A stretch of DNA of 64,000 bases, taken from Blautia sp900556555 (lineage in GTDB: Bacteria > Bacillota > Clostridia > Lachnospirales > Lachnospiraceae). Below, piece after piece: positions 24,567-33,255 of this stretch (position 1 is the first letter of the stretch; every line of letters begins with the position of its first letter). The notes beneath the pieces are model-generated. The model was not told the origin of the DNA. It made no database searches and worked only from the letters and a program-made list of their open reading frames with translations. The stretch lies in the NCBI GenBank assembly GCA_964250615.1, contig CAXUGM010000002.1; one strand, written 5' to 3'. The position numbers were made by a program, and so were the translations under genes.

Positions 24567-25260
24567 TCTTTTTCAGGCTCCTTTCTAATAATTTAACCAG
24601 CAAAGAAATCACCAGTACCAGAACAATATAGATCATTGCCATTACCAAATATGGTACCATGAATTCATAGCTGTTGCTTCCAATATAATTAAATGCCACA
24701 TATAAATCCGCTGCACCTACAAAACTTACAACAGAGGTCTCTTTGATGAGAGAAATGAATTCATTTCCCAAAGTAGGAAGAATATTCTTCACTGCCTGAG
24801 GAATGACGATTTTCACCATGCTGACTCCAAAGCTGAGCCCAACAGCTCTTCCAGCCTCCATCTGTCCGGCATCTACAGACTGAATACCGCTTCGCATAAT
24901 TTCAGAAATATAGGCTCCACTGTTTAAACCAAAGACTACAATGGCTACCTGGACACCTGTCATATGCACACCCAAAAGAGGCAGCATAACATAATAGAAG
25001 ACCAGAAGCTGGACTACCATAGGTGTTCCACGGAATAATGCTACATAAAAACTACAGATTCCGTTTAAAATTCTGGGCAGACGCTTATATTTTGGAAGAA
25101 CCCGCACTGTTGCGATTAATGTACCAATAAGAATACCAATAATCAAACCGCTGATTGCAATAAGCAGTGTGTTTTGAAGGCCTTCCACAACCTTGACATA
25201 TCCATTCTGCTCCAGAAAAATCTCAATAAACTTATCAATTTTCTGTCCGAAATTACCCAT
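24550..25260 (-). CDS. Polar amino acid ABC transporter permease
   Basis: A 236-residue HisM/GlnP-family permease with about five membrane segments, the N-terminal motif GLQNTLLIAISGLIIGI and the EAA loop EAGRAVGLSFGVSMVKIVIPQA that contacts the ATPase. Only one permease gene is present, so a homodimer is expected. ATG 25260 with GGGAG is chosen over an open frame 12 codons longer. It sits between the binding protein and the ATPase. Confidence 0.93.
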   Translation of the reverse strand: MGNFGQKIDKFIEIFLEQNGYVKVVEGLQNTLLIAISGLIIGILIGTLIATVRVLPKYKRLPRILNGICSFYVALFRGTPMVVQLLVFYYVMLPLLGVHMTGVQVAIVVFGLNSGAYISEIMRSGIQSVDAGQMEAGRAVGLSFGVSMVKIVIPQAVKNILPTLGNEFISLIKETSVVSFVGAADLYVAFNYIGSNSYEFMVPYLVMAMIYIVLVLVISLLVKLLERSLKKSDRRN

Positions 25261-25286
25261 TTTTTCTCCCTTTTCATCCGAAAAGA

Positions 25287-25323
25287 GCTGCCGCATAGAC
25301 TCTCTATATGATTATGCGGCAGC
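25287..25323 (-). terminator. Hairpin between binding-protein and permease genes
   Basis: An 11-bp perfect stem (GCTGCCGCATA with its complement) followed on the minus strand by TCTTTTC. In transporter operons such hairpins often cut or stabilise transcripts so that the binding protein is made in excess; that role is inferred here. Confidence 0.7.
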
Positions 25324-25349
25324 CTGTTTCTTTTTCATCTAATCTGTTC

Positions 25350-26231
25350 TTACTGCATTTCATTGATTGCTTCTGTAATACATTTTGCAGGAGCGGCATC
25401 AATGATAACGTATTTAATATTTCCATTAATCAAATCCTGTACTGCAAGAGAACCATTCTTATAAGGTACACATTCTGCTGGAAGTCCCGGGAATCCCCAT
25501 TCTTCATCGCCTTCGATGTAATACTGTGCTGTTGTTCCTGCCTGTACACCGATTTTATCGGATTCGGAAAGCTTATTTAAAACTTCTTCTACTGCTGCTG
25601 CATCTTTACATTCATCAAAAGAGGTATCGCTTGCCGGAACAATCACACGCTGGGATGCCTGGTAGTAGGTCTCTGAAAAAGTAACGTATTCCTGTCTCTC
25701 TTCATTGACTGTCAGGCCTGCCATAGCAATATCACATTTCTGCTGTCCTACAGAAAGGCAGACTGCATCAAAATCCATGTTCTGGATTACCAGTTCCTGA
25801 TCTAATTCTTCTGCAAGAAGTGCGGCAAGCTCCATATCGATTCCATAGTAATCTTCACCCTTTGTATATTCAAATGGCTCAAAGGCTGCATTCGTTGCTA
25901 CCACAAGCTGGTCTTTGGAGGTGTCAAGCTCCGCTGATTTTACTGCTGTCGGTTCGCCGTTTGCGAAGTATTTCTCGCAGATTTCATCCAGAGTACCGTC
26001 TTCTTTGATTTTTCCGATAAAAGCATTTACCTGCTCCAGAAGCTCTGGCTGAGATTTGTCCACACCAAAGGCATACTCTTCATTAGTCAGATCGATTTCA
26101 ATAGTCTTCACACCTTTTGCAGATTCTTTATCCCCATTTCCATTCTCTGCTTTCTCTTTTTCACCACCGCAGGCTGTCACAGAGATTGCCATAACAGCAG
26201 CTAATAAAACTGTTAATACTTTTTTCTTCAT
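25350..26231 (-). CDS. Amino acid ABC transporter substrate-binding lipoprotein, apparently circularly permuted
   Basis: A 293-residue exported lipoprotein: signal peptide with lipobox VTAC (lipidated Cys21). The family-3 binding fold is present but in swapped order. Residues about 42-89 (NEEYAFGVDKSQPELLEQVN, then GKIKEDGTLDEICEKYF) resemble the part that normally ends such proteins. Residues about 108-285 (LVVATNAAFEPFEY, YGIDMELAALLAEEL, AGLTVNEERQEYVTFSE, IGVQAGTTAQYY, YVIIDAAPA) are the part that normally comes first, and the protein stops there. Start ATG 26231 has AGGAG at nine bases; a GTG two codons earlier is too close. First gene of the transporter, behind a strong promoter and ARG-box-like sites. 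Confidence 0.9.
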   Translation of the reverse strand: MKKKVLTVLLAAVMAISVTACGGEKEKAENGNGDKESAKGVKTIEIDLTNEEYAFGVDKSQPELLEQVNAFIGKIKEDGTLDEICEKYFANGEPTAVKSAELDTSKDQLVVATNAAFEPFEYTKGEDYYGIDMELAALLAEELDQELVIQNMDFDAVCLSVGQQKCDIAMAGLTVNEERQEYVTFSETYYQASQRVIVPASDTSFDECKDAAAVEEVLNKLSESDKIGVQAGTTAQYYIEGDEEWGFPGLPAECVPYKNGSLAVQDLINGNIKYVIIDAAPAKCITEAINEMQ

Positions 26232-26246
26232 TTTCACTCTCTCCTC

Positions 26247-26264
26247 TATCTTTATTTATTCATG
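26247..26264 (-). promoter_or_regulatory. Second, weaker ARG-box-like site
   Basis: Minus strand CATGAATAAATAAAGATA: the first half matches the Bacillus-type ARG box, the second half is degraded. Offset 23 bases from the better site, close to the usual spacing of paired ARG boxes. Confidence 0.4.
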
Positions 26265-26269
26265 CATAT

Positions 26270-26287
26270 TATGCATATTTATTCAAC
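26270..26287 (-). promoter_or_regulatory. ARG-box-like operator at the amino acid transporter
   Basis: Minus strand GTTGAATAAATATGCATA fits the 18-base ARG box consensus (TNTGNATWWWWATNCANA) at every specified position but the first. It lies just downstream of the expected transcription start, where a bound ArgR would block transcription. ArgR is encoded at 55370-55822. Confidence 0.6.
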
Positions 26288-26296
26288 TGATTTGCA

Positions 26297-26324
26297 TTAT
26301 ATCAGCTTTTATTCTTCTTTGCAA
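26297..26324 (-). promoter_or_regulatory. Promoter of the amino acid transporter
   Basis: Minus strand TTGCAA and a perfect TATAAT separated by about 16-17 bases, 66 bases upstream of the binding-protein start. Confidence 0.7.
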
Positions 26325-26382
26325 GTAGAAAATAATGGTTTCTTCATGTTTTTTCTGTTATATATGCATATTTTTATGTATA

Positions 26383-27855
26383 TTAATACACTACTACCGG
26401 ATTATTCACTACGATATTCTCGTAGATGGTGCGGACTGCATCCATAGGTGTATTAATGCATCCATGAGAACCATTGTAAAGATAAATATCACCACCGTAA
26501 CTGCTTCGGGATGATAAATCATGAATTCCTATACCGCCATTAAAGGGCATCCAATAGGTTACCGGAGTTTCATATTCAATACTTCCATCTGCTCTCCTTC
26601 CGGTAAGAACTGACGGGCTCTTTTTATCTTTCAGTCTCCACACACCACCGGCCGGAGTTCCGTTTCCCTTGTTCGGATTTCCGGTAACAACGGGAGTATC
26701 CACCAGACAGGTTCCATTTTTATAAAACCACATTCTCTGCTGGCTGATAGAAATCTCCACATAGGTTCCATTCATATCGTTCCCGCCGTATTTCTGGCCT
26801 TGCTGAAGCCACACAGCTTCTACTACACCGCCTGTTCCTGCATTCAGAACCTGCATCAATGCTTCTGTTGTTTTATCCTGCCATACTCTCCAGCCATAAT
26901 CGCCTGTGGTAAGATGTACCGTATATCCTCCTGAGGTTTGAAAATCTCTTGGCTTTCCATAGGTATTATATTTTTCGGACCAGCCAATGACCACAGGTTT
27001 TACAACACTTTCATCAAAAGAATAGGTCCCGTCTTCTCCTTGTTTTAGCCAGGATTTCAGCATATCCCTGGAAATCTGTTCCTGTGTTCCCTGGAAATTC
27101 ACGCTGACCTGTGCCCCTGTGAGTTTGTTCAGATGATTCATTTCCTGATTCAGTTTCTCATCATTCTGCAATACCGCTGGTTTGATGTAACAGTCGGATT
27201 CTTCCAGAGACAGTTCTGTCTTTCTCTCTTCCACTGCCTTCTGAATAGCTGCAGTTACCTTTTCTTTATCTAACTGGGTTCCATAGACTTCAGGTATAAT
27301 TACATAAGCGGTTCCGTTATCCTCCAGTTTTGCATCCTGAGACGGTGTTCCTGCCCCTTCCTGAAGACATTGAAGCTGATTCACCGCTGCTGTAAGGCTT
27401 TCAGGGTCATAAAAATTCTCTGCATTTACCTGATACTCCTGATCTTGGAAGAGTTGTACCGGCCATAACCAAGAATTTTGTTTTTCCTTCACTTTTTCCA
27501 GACTCTTGTCATCCTGATATGTAATCTTAATGCTTTCTCCTGTAATCATTTCAGTTTTATTATCTTTTCCCTGAATCGTCAGTGAATATTCTTCTGCACC
27601 TTTTTTGATAATATCTTTTATTTCCTGTACCTGCATTCCGCTGCAATCATTCCCATTAATCTTAGTTCCTGGGTAGAATTTATCCTGATAATAATATCCA
27701 ACAGCACCATATCCGGCTGCCAGAAGCACTACGGCTGTAATCCCAATTCCTATGGCAACTTTTTTTGTAGTACTATTCTTTTTATTTTTCATTTTCTTGT
27801 CTGCTTTTTTTAGGCTTTTCAATTTTTCTTTTTTATTATTTGTAGTTTTTGACAT
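26383..27855 (-). CDS. Membrane-anchored L,D-transpeptidase
   Basis: A 490-residue cell-wall enzyme. A lysine-rich cytoplasmic head (about 1-30) and one membrane segment (KVAIGIGITAVVLLAAGYG) precede two putative peptidoglycan-binding repeats of the PG_binding_4 type (about residues 75-330) and a C-terminal YkuD domain with the catalytic motif HGCINTPMDA. Such enzymes form 3-3 crosslinks in peptidoglycan. AAGGAAG precedes ATG 27855 by eight bases. It is a single gene, divergent from the radical SAM gene. Confidence 0.92.
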   Translation of the reverse strand: MSKTTNNKKEKLKSLKKADKKMKNKKNSTTKKVAIGIGITAVVLLAAGYGAVGYYYQDKFYPGTKINGNDCSGMQVQEIKDIIKKGAEEYSLTIQGKDNKTEMITGESIKITYQDDKSLEKVKEKQNSWLWPVQLFQDQEYQVNAENFYDPESLTAAVNQLQCLQEGAGTPSQDAKLEDNGTAYVIIPEVYGTQLDKEKVTAAIQKAVEERKTELSLEESDCYIKPAVLQNDEKLNQEMNHLNKLTGAQVSVNFQGTQEQISRDMLKSWLKQGEDGTYSFDESVVKPVVIGWSEKYNTYGKPRDFQTSGGYTVHLTTGDYGWRVWQDKTTEALMQVLNAGTGGVVEAVWLQQGQKYGGNDMNGTYVEISISQQRMWFYKNGTCLVDTPVVTGNPNKGNGTPAGGVWRLKDKKSPSVLTGRRADGSIEYETPVTYWMPFNGGIGIHDLSSRSSYGGDIYLYNGSHGCINTPMDAVRTIYENIVVNNPVVVY

Positions 27856-28031
27856 GAATCCAACTTCCTTTTTCTGTTCCTCATTTTTCCATTAGTTTCA
27901 TATACGCACATTCTACTACCTTTTTTGACAAAATCCTAGTCTTTTCTCCAGGTATCTTGAAAAAATCACAAATTTTGTATAACATGGAGAAGAGATTTGT
28001 GTCTGAATTTCTTTTTTATGGAGGATTTTGT

Positions 28032-28937
28032 ATGAAAGCCAATTTACCGGATTTTTCAAACTGTAACCTTTGTCCCAGAAATTGCAAGATAAACAGGAAT
28101 ACAACCACAGGCTTTTGCGGATGCACCAGTCATTTAAAAGCAGCCAGGGCTGCACTTCATCACTGGGAAGAACCATGTATCAGCGGAACCCGTGGAAGTG
28201 GTGCTGTCTTTTTCTCAGGCTGTACTCTCAAGTGCTGTTTCTGTCAGAATTATGCTATCAGCCAAGGACACCTGGGGAAAGAGATTACGCCAAAACGATT
28301 GGGAGAAATCTTTCTTTCCCTTCAGGAACAAGGTGCACACAATATTGATCTGATTACTGCCACCCAGTATCTTCCCCTGATACTTCCTGCTCTTGATATG
28401 GTGAAAGAACAGCTTCACATTCCCGTGGTCTACAATTGTGGAGGATATGAAAAAAAGGAAACTCTTGCTTTGCTAAAAGATTATATAGATATTTATCTTC
28501 CAGATTTAAAATATTATAGTTCCGTGTTATCCAAACGCTATTCAAAGGCAGAAAATTATTTTGAAATTGCTTCTTCGGCAATTCTTTCTATGATAGAGCA
28601 GACCGGCGGCCTGGAATATGACCAGCATGGAATCCTGCAAAAAGGTGTAATTATCCGGCATATGGTACTCCCCGGATGCAAGGATGATTCTATACAGCTG
28701 CTGCATTGGATGAAAGACACACTGCCAAAAGGAAATTATCTGCTCAGCTTACTCAGTCAATACACACCTTTTTATAAAAGCTGCGAATACCCAGAAATCA
28801 ACAGACGAATTACCACCTACGAATACAACAAGGTTCTGGATACCGCCATTACACTTGGACTTACTGATGGATTTATGCAGGAAAAAAGCAGTGCAAAAGA
28901 AGAATATACTCCGCCTTTTGATTTGGAGGGAATCTAA
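28032..28937 (+). CDS. Radical SAM protein, PflA-like (COG1313 type)
   Basis: A 301-residue protein with the radical SAM cluster motif CTLKCCFC (CX3CX2C; followed by QNYAIS) and a second N-terminal cysteine group (CNLCPRNCKINR..GFCG). This layout matches proteins annotated as putative pyruvate formate-lyase activating enzyme homologues; the true substrate of the group is uncertain and no glycyl-radical enzyme gene lies nearby. The frame opens 25 codons upstream, but ATG 28032 has GGAGG seven bases before it and the family start. Confidence 0.88.
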   Translation: MKANLPDFSNCNLCPRNCKINRNTTTGFCGCTSHLKAARAALHHWEEPCISGTRGSGAVFFSGCTLKCCFCQNYAISQGHLGKEITPKRLGEIFLSLQEQGAHNIDLITATQYLPLILPALDMVKEQLHIPVVYNCGGYEKKETLALLKDYIDIYLPDLKYYSSVLSKRYSKAENYFEIASSAILSMIEQTGGLEYDQHGILQKGVIIRHMVLPGCKDDSIQLLHWMKDTLPKGNYLLSLLSQYTPFYKSCEYPEINRRITTYEYNKVLDTAITLGLTDGFMQEKSSAKEEYTPPFDLEGI

Positions 28938-28980
28938 AAAAGACCCCATACAGAGTTTCTCTGTACAAGGTCTTTCTTTC
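28938..28980. terminator. Bidirectional terminator
   Basis: Stem AAAGACC/GGTCTTT with inner TACAGAG/CTCTGTA, starting at the radical SAM stop codon. It separates this gene from the convergent tpiA. Confidence 0.8.
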
Positions 28981-29006
28981 CGTTGTTACATTTTATCAAT
29001 CACTTA

Positions 29007-29756
29007 TTATTTGTAGTTTACGATCTTTCCGAAATCTGGTTTCAGAGCTGCACCGCCAACTAAACCACCGTCAATATCTGCCTGAGCAAATAAATCAGGA
29101 GCTGTTGCAGCGTTTACAGAACCGCCGTACTGAATACGGATTGCTTCTGCTGTAGCTTCATCATATACTTCTGCAATGCACTCACGGATAGCTTTGCAAA
29201 CTTCCTGTGCCTGCTCTGTAGTAGCTGTTTTACCTGTTCCGATTGCCCAGATTGGCTCATAAGCAATGACAGCTTCCTTTGCCTGGTCTGCTGTCAGACC
29301 CAGGAATCCAACTTTCACCTGCTGACGGATGAAATCCATGGTCACACCCTGTTCTCTCTGTTCCAGAGTTTCACCACAGCACATAATTGGTGTTAATCCA
29401 TGCTCAAATGCTTTGTGCATTTTTTTGTTAATGTCTTCATTGGTTTCTCCGAAGTATTCTCTTCTTTCGGAATGTCCAAGGATAACATATTTAACCCCTG
29501 CATCTACTAACATATTTGGAGAAATTTCGCCTGTGTAAGCTCCTTTTTCTTCGAAGTACATGTTTTCAGCACCAACCTGAATGTTGCTTCCTTTTACAGC
29601 TTCCACAACTGGTACAATGTCAATCGCAGGTACGCAGAATACTACGTCAACTTCTTCATTTGCAACTAATGGTTTTAATGTATTTACTAATTCAACTGCT
29701 TCGCTTGGAGTCATGTTCATCTTCCAGTTTCCAGCGATGATTTTTCTTCTTGCCAT
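29007..29756 (-). CDS. tpiA: Triosephosphate isomerase
   Basis: A 249-residue (beta/alpha)8 enzyme interconverting dihydroxyacetone phosphate and glyceraldehyde 3-phosphate. Catalytic motifs NWKMN (Lys), ILGHSERRE (His) and AYEPIWAIGTGKTA (Glu and lid loop) are all intact. It follows pgk by 39 bases; with gap upstream the order gap-pgk-tpiA matches many Firmicutes. AAGG-type site before ATG 29756. Confidence 0.98.
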   Translation of the reverse strand: MARRKIIAGNWKMNMTPSEAVELVNTLKPLVANEEVDVVFCVPAIDIVPVVEAVKGSNIQVGAENMYFEEKGAYTGEISPNMLVDAGVKYVILGHSERREYFGETNEDINKKMHKAFEHGLTPIMCCGETLEQREQGVTMDFIRQQVKVGFLGLTADQAKEAVIAYEPIWAIGTGKTATTEQAQEVCKAIRECIAEVYDEATAEAIRIQYGGSVNAATAPDLFAQADIDGGLVGGAALKPDFGKIVNYK

Positions 29757-29795
29757 GGGATAAATCCTTCTTTCTAAAGTTTTCTTGCTTTCGGC

Positions 29796-30989
29796 CTATT
29801 TATCGTTTGCTGCTGCTACGCCTGGGAGTTCTTTTCCTTCCAGGAACTCTAAGGAAGCACCGCCACCTGTGGAGATATGTGTCATCTTGTCACCGTATCC
29901 CAGGATGTTTACTGCTGCTGCAGAATCACCGCCACCGATGATTGTAGTAGCATCTGTATCAGCTAATGCTTTTGCAACTGCTTCTGTACCATGAGCAAAG
30001 TTTGGCATTTCAAAGCATCCCATTGGTCCGTTCCATACAACGGTCTTAGCATCTTTTACAGCGTCGCTGAAGATTTTCTCTGTTTCAGGTCCGATGTCCA
30101 TTCCTTCCCATCCTTCTGGAATCTCACCGCTCTTTACAATCTGGATATTGCAGTCGTTAGAGAATGCATCACCGATTCTGTGGTCTACAGGAAGCAGTAA
30201 CTTCACACCTTTTTCTTCTGCTTTTTTCTTCATATCCAGTGCATACTGCAGGTAATCATCTTCACACAAAGAAACACCAATACTTCCGCCTGCTGCTTTA
30301 GAGAATGTATAGGCCATTCCGCCACCAATAATCAGAGTATCTACTTTATCAAGAAGATTATTAATTACAGAAATTTTACTGGAAACTTTTGCTCCGCCTA
30401 AAATTGCTACAAATGGTCTTTCTGGATTATTCACTGCATTTCCTAAGAAATCGATTTCTTTCTGCATTAAGTATCCTACAACTGCTGTATCCACAAATTC
30501 TGTAACACCAACATTAGAGCAGTGTGCACGGTGAGCAGTACCGAATGCATCATTTACAAATACATCGCAAAGAGATGCCAGTTCTTTAGAGAAAACTTCT
30601 CCATTCTTAGTTTCTTCTGCTCTGTAACGTGTGTTTTCTAATAAAACAACTTCGCCGTCATTCATTGCTTCTACAGCTGCTTTTGCATTTGGTCCGACAA
30701 CTTCAGGATCTGCTGCAAATTTTACTTCCTGTCCTAACAGTTCAGACAGACGGACAGCTACCGGTGCAAGAGATAACTCCGGTTTTGGTTCTCCCTTTGG
30801 TTTGCCAAGATGAGAACAAAGAATTACTTTTCCGCCATCAGCAATTAATTTTTTGATTGTTGGAAGTGCTGCAACAAGACGGTTCTCATCTGTAATTTTT
30901 CCTTCCTGTAACGGTACATTGAAGTCACAGCGAACCAGGACTTTTTTTCCTTTTACGTTGATATCGTCAACTGATTTTTTATTGAGCAT
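29796..30989 (-). CDS. pgk: Phosphoglycerate kinase
   Basis: A 397-residue two-lobed kinase making ATP from 1,3-bisphosphoglycerate. Seen: VLVRCDFNVPLQ, SHLGKPKG, LENTRYRAEET, FVAILGGAKVSSKI, WNGPMGCFE and the nucleotide site GGGDSAAAVN. AGGAGG precedes ATG 30989. It is separated from gap by a strong terminator, so it has either its own promoter or depends on partial read-through. Confidence 0.98.
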   Translation of the reverse strand: MLNKKSVDDINVKGKKVLVRCDFNVPLQEGKITDENRLVAALPTIKKLIADGGKVILCSHLGKPKGEPKPELSLAPVAVRLSELLGQEVKFAADPEVVGPNAKAAVEAMNDGEVVLLENTRYRAEETKNGEVFSKELASLCDVFVNDAFGTAHRAHCSNVGVTEFVDTAVVGYLMQKEIDFLGNAVNNPERPFVAILGGAKVSSKISVINNLLDKVDTLIIGGGMAYTFSKAAGGSIGVSLCEDDYLQYALDMKKKAEEKGVKLLLPVDHRIGDAFSNDCNIQIVKSGEIPEGWEGMDIGPETEKIFSDAVKDAKTVVWNGPMGCFEMPNFAHGTEAVAKALADTDATTIIGGGDSAAAVNILGYGDKMTHISTGGGASLEFLEGKELPGVAAANDK

Positions 30990-31041
30990 TGGAAAATGCC
31001 TCCTTTATATTTTTTTGCAGTTATTTGCCCATAAACAAACG

Positions 31042-31076
31042 AAAGGGGTCCGGTCCACAATAGACCGGACCCCTTT
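31042..31076 (-). terminator. Strong terminator after gap
   Basis: A 14-bp perfect stem (AAAGGGGTCCGGTC with its complement), seven-base loop, 25 bases after the gap stop codon. Only a short T tail follows, the rest of it being inside the 3' arm. Confidence 0.85.
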
Positions 31077-31100
31077 ATGAGCCTTATAAATACCTGTAAA

Positions 31101-32120
31101 TTATTTGTTTAATAATTTTCCGAAGTATTTGATTGTTCTAACCATCTGGCTTGTGTAAGAGTTTTCGTTATCATACCATGATACAACCTGAACTTCTGTT
31201 GTGCCGTTGTCTAATGGAAGAACCATTGTCTGTGTAGCATCGAACAGAGAACCATATCTCATACCAACGATATCGCTGGATACGATTTCGTCTGTGTTGT
31301 ATCCGAAAGATTCTGTAGCTGCTGCTTTCATAGCATCATTGATCTGTTCTTTTGTAACGTTACCTTTTACAACTGCTGTTAAGATAGTTGTAGAACCTGT
31401 AGGTGTAGGAACACGCTGAGCAGCTCCGATTAATTTTCCGTTTAATTCTGGAATAACTAATCCGATAGCTTTTGCAGCACCTGTGCTGTTTGGAACAATG
31501 TTCACTGCTGCTGCACGGGATCTTCTTAAATCACCTTTTCTCTGAGGTCCGTCAAGTGTCATCTGATCACCTGTGTAAGCGTGGATTGTGCACATGATAC
31601 CAGACTGGATTTCAGCTAAGTCATTTAATGCTTTAGCCATAGGAGCTAAGCAGTTTGTTGTACAGGAAGCAGCAGAAATGATGTTATCATTTTCTGTTAA
31701 TGTTTCATGGTTTACATTGTAAACGATTGTAGGAAGGTCGTTTCCTGCTGGAGCAGAAATAACAACTTTCTTAGCACCTGCGTCGATATGAGCCTGAGCT
31801 TTATCTTTGGATGTGTAGAATCCTGTACACTCCAGAACTACATCTACACCGATTTCTCCCCAAGGAAGTTCAGCTGCATTTGCTTTTGCGTAAATTTTAA
31901 TTTCTTTTCCGTCTACAGTGATGGAATCTTCGCCAGCTGTAACTTTATCAGCCAGTTCATATCTTCCCTGTGTAGAGTCATATTTCAGTAAGTGAGCTAA
32001 CATAGCTGGAGATGTTAAATCGTTGATTGCTACGATTTCAAATCCTTCTGCTCCGAACATCTGTCTGAATGCAAGACGTCCAATACGTCCAAAACCATTG
32101 ATTGCTACTTTTACTGCCAT
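31101..32120 (-). CDS. gap: Glyceraldehyde-3-phosphate dehydrogenase
   Basis: A 339-residue NAD-dependent enzyme. N-terminal Rossmann motif INGFGRIGRLAFRQMF, catalytic cysteine in SAASCTTNCLAP, and the substrate-site HAYTGDQ and WYDNENSYTSQMVR. The frame opens 30 codons earlier but ATG 32120 has AGGAGG ten bases before it. The 216-base region between it and the divergent PHP gene carries a promoter and a palindrome that may control it. Confidence 0.98.
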   Translation of the reverse strand: MAVKVAINGFGRIGRLAFRQMFGAEGFEIVAINDLTSPAMLAHLLKYDSTQGRYELADKVTAGEDSITVDGKEIKIYAKANAAELPWGEIGVDVVLECTGFYTSKDKAQAHIDAGAKKVVISAPAGNDLPTIVYNVNHETLTENDNIISAASCTTNCLAPMAKALNDLAEIQSGIMCTIHAYTGDQMTLDGPQRKGDLRRSRAAAVNIVPNSTGAAKAIGLVIPELNGKLIGAAQRVPTPTGSTTILTAVVKGNVTKEQINDAMKAAATESFGYNTDEIVSSDIVGMRYGSLFDATQTMVLPLDNGTTEVQVVSWYDNENSYTSQMVRTIKYFGKLLNK

Positions 32121-32159
32121 GATTTTCATTCCTCCTAAAAGTGATTGATTTAATGTGAG

Positions 32160-32193
32160 TTCTCTAACAATTTTTAAATAGATTGTTAAAGAA
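32160..32193 (-). promoter_or_regulatory. Inverted repeat in the gap leader
   Basis: On the minus strand TTCTTTAACAAT and ATTGTTAGAGAA, 11 of 12 positions complementary, separated by ten bases. Placed about 10-45 bases after the expected transcription start: an operator or an RNA hairpin. It does not match a regulator site I know. Confidence 0.5.
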
Positions 32194-32210
32194 ACATCAA
32201 CCTTGTCCAT

Positions 32211-32239
32211 ATTGTACCTGTTTTTTCTTCAAAATTCAA
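32211..32239 (-). promoter_or_regulatory. Promoter of gap
   Basis: Minus strand TTGAAT, 17 bases, TACAAT, about 90 bases upstream of the gap start. Confidence 0.65.
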
Positions 32240-32290
32240 GCCCCATTTGAAATTTCAAAAGATTTCTCAGGTATTTTTATTCATCATGCC

Positions 32291-32320
32291 TTGAAATAAA
32301 TGCAAAATCAAGGCTATAAT
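32291..32320 (+). promoter_or_regulatory. Promoter of the PHP phosphatase gene
   Basis: TTGAAA, 18 bases, TATAAT on the plus strand, 38 bases upstream of the start at 32358. Confidence 0.65.
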
Positions 32321-32357
32321 GTATTAAAAATACACTTTGATAAAAGGAGCTGGTAAC

Positions 32358-33158
32358 ATGTATTATGACTTTCATGTTCATTCTGACTTTTCCAGTGACA
32401 GCCGCTCACCCATGGAATCCATGATCCGGCAGGGTATCCATCTTGGGCTTCCGGGTATCTGTTTTACTGAGCACATGGATCTTGATTTCCCAGATGGAGA
32501 ACTTTCTTTCCTGACAGATCTGCCTTCTTATAAACAAAATTTTTCAGAGTTAAAAGAACGGTATCAGGGACAGATTGAACTCTTTTATGGCCTTGAACTT
32601 GGAATGCAGCCGCATCTGGCCAAAGAACTGCCACAGCTTGCACACTCTGATACCTTTGACTTTCTGATTGGTTCTACCCATCTGATTGACCGTATGGATC
32701 CCTATGATAAGCTCTATTTTCAGGGAAAAAGTGAGCAGGAAGCTTATCTGCGCTATTTCGAAGTTCTCCTGGAAAACCTCAAAACATTTTCCTGTTTTGA
32801 CACCTGCGGGCATATAGATTATGTAGTGCGGTATGGTCCAAACACAAACCAAGATTATTCTTATAACAAATATTGTGATATCCTGGATGAAATTTTAAAA
32901 GTTCTGATTACAAAAGGGATTGGGTTAGAATGTAACACTGCTGGCTTTAAATATGGTCTTGGACATCCAAACCCAACAGAAGATATCCTGATCCGCTACC
33001 GTGAACTTGGAGGAGAGATTCTCACTCTTGGGTCTGATGGACATGCTCCCGAACATCTTGCTTATGATTTTGATAAAATCGGCAATCTTTTACAGAACTG
33101 TGGTTTCCGGTATTATACGATTTTTAAAAACAGAAAACCAGAATTTGTTAAATTATAA
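32358..33158 (+). CDS. PHP-domain phosphatase, histidinol-phosphatase-like
   Basis: A 266-residue protein of the HisJ/HisK-type PHP family. Metal ligands are seen in DFHVHSDFSSDS, CFTEHMDLD, IGSTHLID, CGHIDYVVRYG and LGSDGHAPEH. The family hydrolyses histidinol phosphate in histidine synthesis, but no other his gene is near, so a different small phosphate ester is possible. ATG 32358 with AAAGGAG is chosen over a TTG seven codons upstream. Single-gene unit. Confidence 0.85.
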   Translation: MYYDFHVHSDFSSDSRSPMESMIRQGIHLGLPGICFTEHMDLDFPDGELSFLTDLPSYKQNFSELKERYQGQIELFYGLELGMQPHLAKELPQLAHSDTFDFLIGSTHLIDRMDPYDKLYFQGKSEQEAYLRYFEVLLENLKTFSCFDTCGHIDYVVRYGPNTNQDYSYNKYCDILDEILKVLITKGIGLECNTAGFKYGLGHPNPTEDILIRYRELGGEILTLGSDGHAPEHLAYDFDKIGNLLQNCGFRYYTIFKNRKPEFVKL

Positions 33159-33183
33159 AGTCTGGAAGCTCTGTCTAAAGTAC

Positions 33184-33241
33184 AAAAACGAAGCAAAGAC
33201 TCTTCTGCCTATTGTCAGAAAAGAGAATTTACTTCGTTTTT
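33184..33241. terminator. Bidirectional terminator
   Basis: Outer stem AAAAACGAAG/CTTCGTTTTT with an inner stem CTCTT..CTG/CAG..AAGAG, followed by T-rich sequence; between the convergent PHP gene and mnmA. Confidence 0.75.
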
Positions 33242-33255
33242 CTTATTTTTTATGT

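Noticed and set aside
25350..25400. Frameshift that cut off the end of the binding protein
   Set aside because: The sequence after the stop is a hairpin and the permease leader; the missing segment is instead found near the N-terminus.
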